Source: Actinomycetota bacterium (GTDB taxonomy: Bacteria > Actinomycetota > Acidimicrobiia > IMCC26256 > PALSA-610). Taken from it: a stretch of DNA of 7,870 nucleotides. Below are positions 4,907 through 7,870 of the stretch, in pieces. Location of the stretch: the NCBI GenBank assembly GCA_030839105.1, contig JAUZEI010000648.1, forward strand, positions 1 to 7,870. The letters run 5' to 3'. Within the stretch, counting starts at the first letter, position 1. Every line of letters starts with the position of its first letter. The notes beneath the pieces are model-generated. The model was not told where the DNA came from. It did not search any database and saw only the letters and a program-made list of their open reading frames with translations. The translations under genes and the position numbers were made by a program.

Positions 4907-7870
4907 ATGTACCCCTTCTGGGATATCGCCGTCTGGCCGCTCATCCAAGCGGCCCGGGCACGACGGATCGTGGAAATCGGCGCGTTGCGCGGCGAGACCA
5001 CGGTCTTGATGCTCGAGACGCTCGCGGACGACACCGAGCTGCACGTCATCGATCCCGTTCCGGAGTTCGATCCGTCGGAGCACGAAGCGCGATTCCCGGG
5101 TCGATACATCTTCCACCGGGCACTCAGCCGCGACGTGCTCGACAAGCTGCCCGCCATGGACGTCGCCCTCGTCGACGGTGACCACAACTGGTACACGGTC
5201 GATCTCGAGCTTCGCATGTTGGCCGAAGCGGCGCGCCGCGACGGCGCTCCGCTCCCGATCCTCATCCTGCACGACGTGCTCTGGCCGTACGGGCGGCGGG
5301 ATCTCTACTACGACCCCACCAACATTCCGCCGGAGTTCCGCCAGCCGTACGAACAGCGAGGAATGCGGCCCGGCGAGGGCAATCTCCTGTTGCACGGCGG
5401 CATCAACCCACTGCACTACAACGCCGTGCACGAGGGTGGTCCGCGGAACGGTGTGATGACCGCGCTCGACGACTTTCTCGCCGGGTTCGATCGACCCGTT
5501 CGCACGCTGCTCCTGCCGGTGTACTTCGGTCTGGCGATCGTGGTGGAGCAGGAACGGCTCGATCGCGAGCCCGAGCTCGCCCGCGCCCTCGACCGGCTGG
5601 AGAGTCCGGACGGGAAAGACGCGCTGCTCGAGATGGCGGAGGACACACGCCTGCAAGCGATCCTCTTCCAGCACAACAACTACTACGGGCACGCCGACCA
5701 GCTCGCGAAGGCCGCCGGCCGTTATCTGCGGCTCTTGTCGTCGGCACTGCTCGACGAGCTGTATCTCGATCACGAGCTGCGGCTGCTCTACCTGGCTCAC
5801 TGCGCGCGGGAAGGCGTTACCGTCGATCCCGCGAAGGTCGGTGCTCCGACCCGCGAGATGCAGCTGCGTTGGGAACCCCTCGTCGAGCGCCGTCGTTCGG
5901 GTCCTACGAGCGAGGTCTGGCATGAGGGAACGAACTTTCCCTACGCGACCATGGGCCGAGCGCGCCTCGACCATCTGCACGAGAAGCTCGAGCTGGTCCG
6001 CAACGAACACATCGGCGGCGACCTCGTCGAGGTGGGCACCGGCCGGGGCGGTGGCGCGATCTATATGCGCGGCTACCTCGACGCCCACGAGATGGTGGGC
6101 AAGCAGGTGTGGATCGCGGATCGATTCCAGGTCGAGTCGCACCCGGGTGATCTGGTCGACGCGTGGGCCGATCTCGAGTCTGTCCGGGACGGGTTCAACC
6201 GGTTCGACCTCCTCGACGACCGCATCCGATTCCTCCAGGGGGAGCCGGGTGACACGCTGCGCGCCGCGCCCATCGAACGGGTGGCGCTGCTGCGCATCGG
6301 TCCGAGCTCACCCGGCGACGTGCGTGCCGCGCTCGAAGCGCTCTATTCGCGGATCGTGATCGGCGGCGTCGTCGTCGTGGAAGGCTGCGACGCGCCCGAG
6401 CGCCGACAGGCGGTCGAGGAATTCCTCTCGAGCTGGGGGATCGACGCCCCGCTCGACCGGGCGGACTGGTCGACTTCGACGTTCCGCAAGAACGGGCCCG
6501 CCAAGTCGCCCGGAGGCCCCACCTCGGCACCAAACGCAAACGCAGGCGATGTCGAACGGCGTCGGGTGGCGCGCGTTCCCAGGCCCGCGTCGACCGACGC
6601 GCTCGACCTTTCGGTGATCGTCGTCTTCTACAACATGCGACGCGAAGCGGCGCGTACGTTGCACGCGCTGACGCGCGCGTATCAACGCGGGATCGAGACG
6701 CTCGGCTACGAAGTCATCGTCGTCGAGAACGGCTCGGCACCCGACGAGGTGCTGGGCGAGGACTTCGTGCGCAGCTTCGGGGGGGAATTCCGCTATCTCG
6801 ACCTCGGCGATCGTGCCACACCGACACCGGCCGACGCCTTGAACGCGGGCCTGGAGATGGCAACGGGTCGTGTCATCGCCTTCATGATCGACGGCGCGCA
6901 CGTGTTGACGCCGGGCGTGTTGCGCTACGGCATTGCCGGGATCCGTACCTACGCGCCGGCGATCACCGTCACCCAACAGTGGTACGTCGGGCCCGGCCAG
7001 CAGCCCGACGCGATGCTCGCCGGCTACGACCGCGCCTACGAGGACGAGCTCTTCCAGACCGTCGAGTGGCCGCAGGACGGATATCGCCTGTTCGAGATCG
7101 GGCACTTCATCGGCGACCGCGATTGGTTCGACGGCCTGTGGGAGAGCAACTGCATTTTCGTGCCCCGCCGCCTGTTGGAGCAGAACGGTGCCTTCGACGA
7201 ACGGTTCTCGGAGCCGGGCGGCGGCTACGCGAATCTCGAGCTCTACGAGCGCCTGGGATCGATGCCGGGCGTCAACGTCGTCACCATCCTCGGCGAGGGT
7301 TCGTTTCACCAACTCCACGGTGGCACCACCACCAACGTCTCGGATCCGAGCGATCGGCGGGCGACGATCTCGGCGTACGCGGATCATTTCGAGGCGTTGC
7401 ACGGCCGGCCGTTCCGTGGGCCCGGCAAGAACCTGCACTACGTCGGCTCGATGTTCCCGAAGGCGATGAAAACGCGCGCCCGCCGACTGACCGGCGAAGC
7501 GTTCGTCAAGGGTCCGATCGCGCGCGGTCCCGACGGGATACCGGAGGCGCCACGCCCGATTCCCGACGATCTCCGCACGGGCTTCGTGGAGGCGTTCTGG
7601 CAGAGCCTCGCGTGGCGCAACTCGAGTTGGCTGGGCCGTGCGATCCAGACCGCGCCGACCGACCTGATGATCTATCAGGAGCTCGTGGAGAAGGCCCGCC
7701 CCGATTGGATCATCGAGACGGGAACGCTGAACGGGACGCGCGCACTGTTCTTCGCGTCGGTCTGCGAGCTGCTCGGCGGCGGTCAGGTCGTGTCGATCGA
7801 TCCCACCGCGAGCGCAGATCGTCCGAACCATCCACGGATCACGTACATCGAAGGCCGGGCCCAGGAAGAT
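4907..7870 (+). CDS. Multidomain methyltransferase-glycosyltransferase fusion, C-terminus cut by window edge
   Basis: This is one open frame of 988 codons with no stop at the edge. (1) Residues about 15-225: class I SAM methyltransferase (Methyltransf_24-like), with VEIGALRGET (22-31) as SAM loop, acidic Asp49 (VIDP), VDGDHNW (89-95) and LHDV (121-124). (2) About 226-335: helical linker. (3) About 340-515: TylF/MycF-type O-methyltransferase-like domain, with VEVGTGRGGGAIYMRG (374-389), but the usual RLDGD and DDY metal sites read RIGPS (463-467) and VEGC (491-494), so it is probably inactive or altered. (4) About 520-560: Pro/Ala-rich linker. (5) About 566-820: family 2 glycosyltransferase, with LSVIVVFYN (568-576), VVENGS (605-610), IDGAH (661-665) at the DXD position and HGG (804-806). 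(6) About 885 onward: CmcI-like methyltransferase, IIETGTLNGT (935-944) and SIDP (963-966). Predicted role: building and O-methylating a glycan in the cytoplasm. The ATG is fixed by an in-frame TAG 22 nt upstream. Confidence 0.88.
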   Translation, partial: MYPFWDIAVWPLIQAARARRIVEIGALRGETTVLMLETLADDTELHVIDPVPEFDPSEHEARFPGRYIFHRALSRDVLDKLPAMDVALVDGDHNWYTVDLELRMLAEAARRDGAPLPILILHDVLWPYGRRDLYYDPTNIPPEFRQPYEQRGMRPGEGNLLLHGGINPLHYNAVHEGGPRNGVMTALDDFLAGFDRPVRTLLLPVYFGLAIVVEQERLDREPELARALDRLESPDGKDALLEMAEDTRLQAILFQHNNYYGHADQLAKAAGRYLRLLSSALLDELYLDHELRLLYLAHCAREGVTVDPAKVGAPTREMQLRWEPLVERRRSGPTSEVWHEGTNFPYATMGRARLDHLHEKLELVRNEHIGGDLVEVGTGRGGGAIYMRGYLDAHEMVGKQVWIADRFQVESHPGDLVDAWADLESVRDGFNRFDLLDDRIRFLQGEPGDTLRAAPIERVALLRIGPSSPGDVRAALEALYSRIVIGGVVVVEGCDAPERRQAVEEFLSSWGIDAPLDRADWSTSTFRKNGPAKSPGGPTSAPNANAGDVERRRVARVPRPASTDALDLSVIVVFYNMRREAARTLHALTRAYQRGIETLGYEVIVVENGSAPDEVLGEDFVRSFGGEFRYLDLGDRATPTPADALNAGLEMATGRVIAFMIDGAHVLTPGVLRYGIAGIRTYAPAITVTQQWYVGPGQQPDAMLAGYDRAYEDELFQTVEWPQDGYRLFEIGHFIGDRDWFDGLWESNCIFVPRRLLEQNGAFDERFSEPGGGYANLELYERLGSMPGVNVVTILGEGSFHQLHGGTTTNVSDPSDRRATISAYADHFEALHGRPFRGPGKNLHYVGSMFPKAMKTRARRLTGEAFVKGPIARGPDGIPEAPRPIPDDLRTGFVEAFWQSLAWRNSSWLGRAIQTAPTDLMIYQELVEKARPDWIIETGTLNGTRALFFASVCELLGGGQVVSIDPTASADRPNHPRITYIEGRAQED

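Noticed and set aside
4694..7831. Two long minus-strand open frames (4694-6142 and 6308-7831) opposite the fusion enzyme
   Set aside because: Their products are Arg/Val/Glu-rich without family motifs, and they lie antisense to a frame with clear methyltransferase and glycosyltransferase motifs. Long antisense frames are expected in GC-rich coding DNA.

Overview
This 7.9-kb window comes from a high-GC bacterium. Third codon positions in the real genes are strongly G/C. The exported proteins have Thr-rich stalks, Arg-rich cytoplasmic tails and GTG starts, and terminator-like hairpins lack a U-tract. Together these suggest an actinomycetote. The Thr/Pro/Val stalks and the family mix resemble Acidimicrobiia, but that placement is inference. 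No tRNA, rRNA, CRISPR array, transposase or integrase was seen.

Layout: the left 4.6 kb is read entirely from the minus strand and encodes four consecutive exported proteins. In transcription order (right to left) these are: (1) a 525-residue secreted, Cys-containing protein with repeated beta-type modules (3027-4604), followed by a strong hairpin at 2961-2991; (2) a 240-residue protein with signal peptide, ectodomain, Ser/Thr/Pro stalk, transmembrane helix and Arg tail (2196-2918); (3) a 502-residue protein of the same layout with a much longer Thr-rich stalk (477-1985); (4) a putative lipoprotein cut by the left edge (1-374). None has a function I can name.

The right 3 kb (4907 to the right edge) is one uninterrupted plus-strand frame, 988 codons with no stop. 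It encodes a multidomain enzyme: a class I SAM methyltransferase, a TylF/MycF-type macrocin-O-methyltransferase-like domain that has lost the usual metal-binding acidic residues, a family 2 glycosyltransferase, and the start of a CmcI-like (cephalosporin hydroxylase / rhamnosyl O-methyltransferase type) methyltransferase. This domain set points to assembly and O-methylation of a glycan, probably at the cell surface.

A 302-bp gap separates the divergent leftward surface-protein series from the rightward glycan enzyme. A plausible but unproven reading is a cell-envelope locus: exported stalked proteins beside an enzyme that builds or caps a surface saccharide. The most notable item is the single-chain methyltransferase/pseudo-methyltransferase/glycosyltransferase/methyltransferase fusion.
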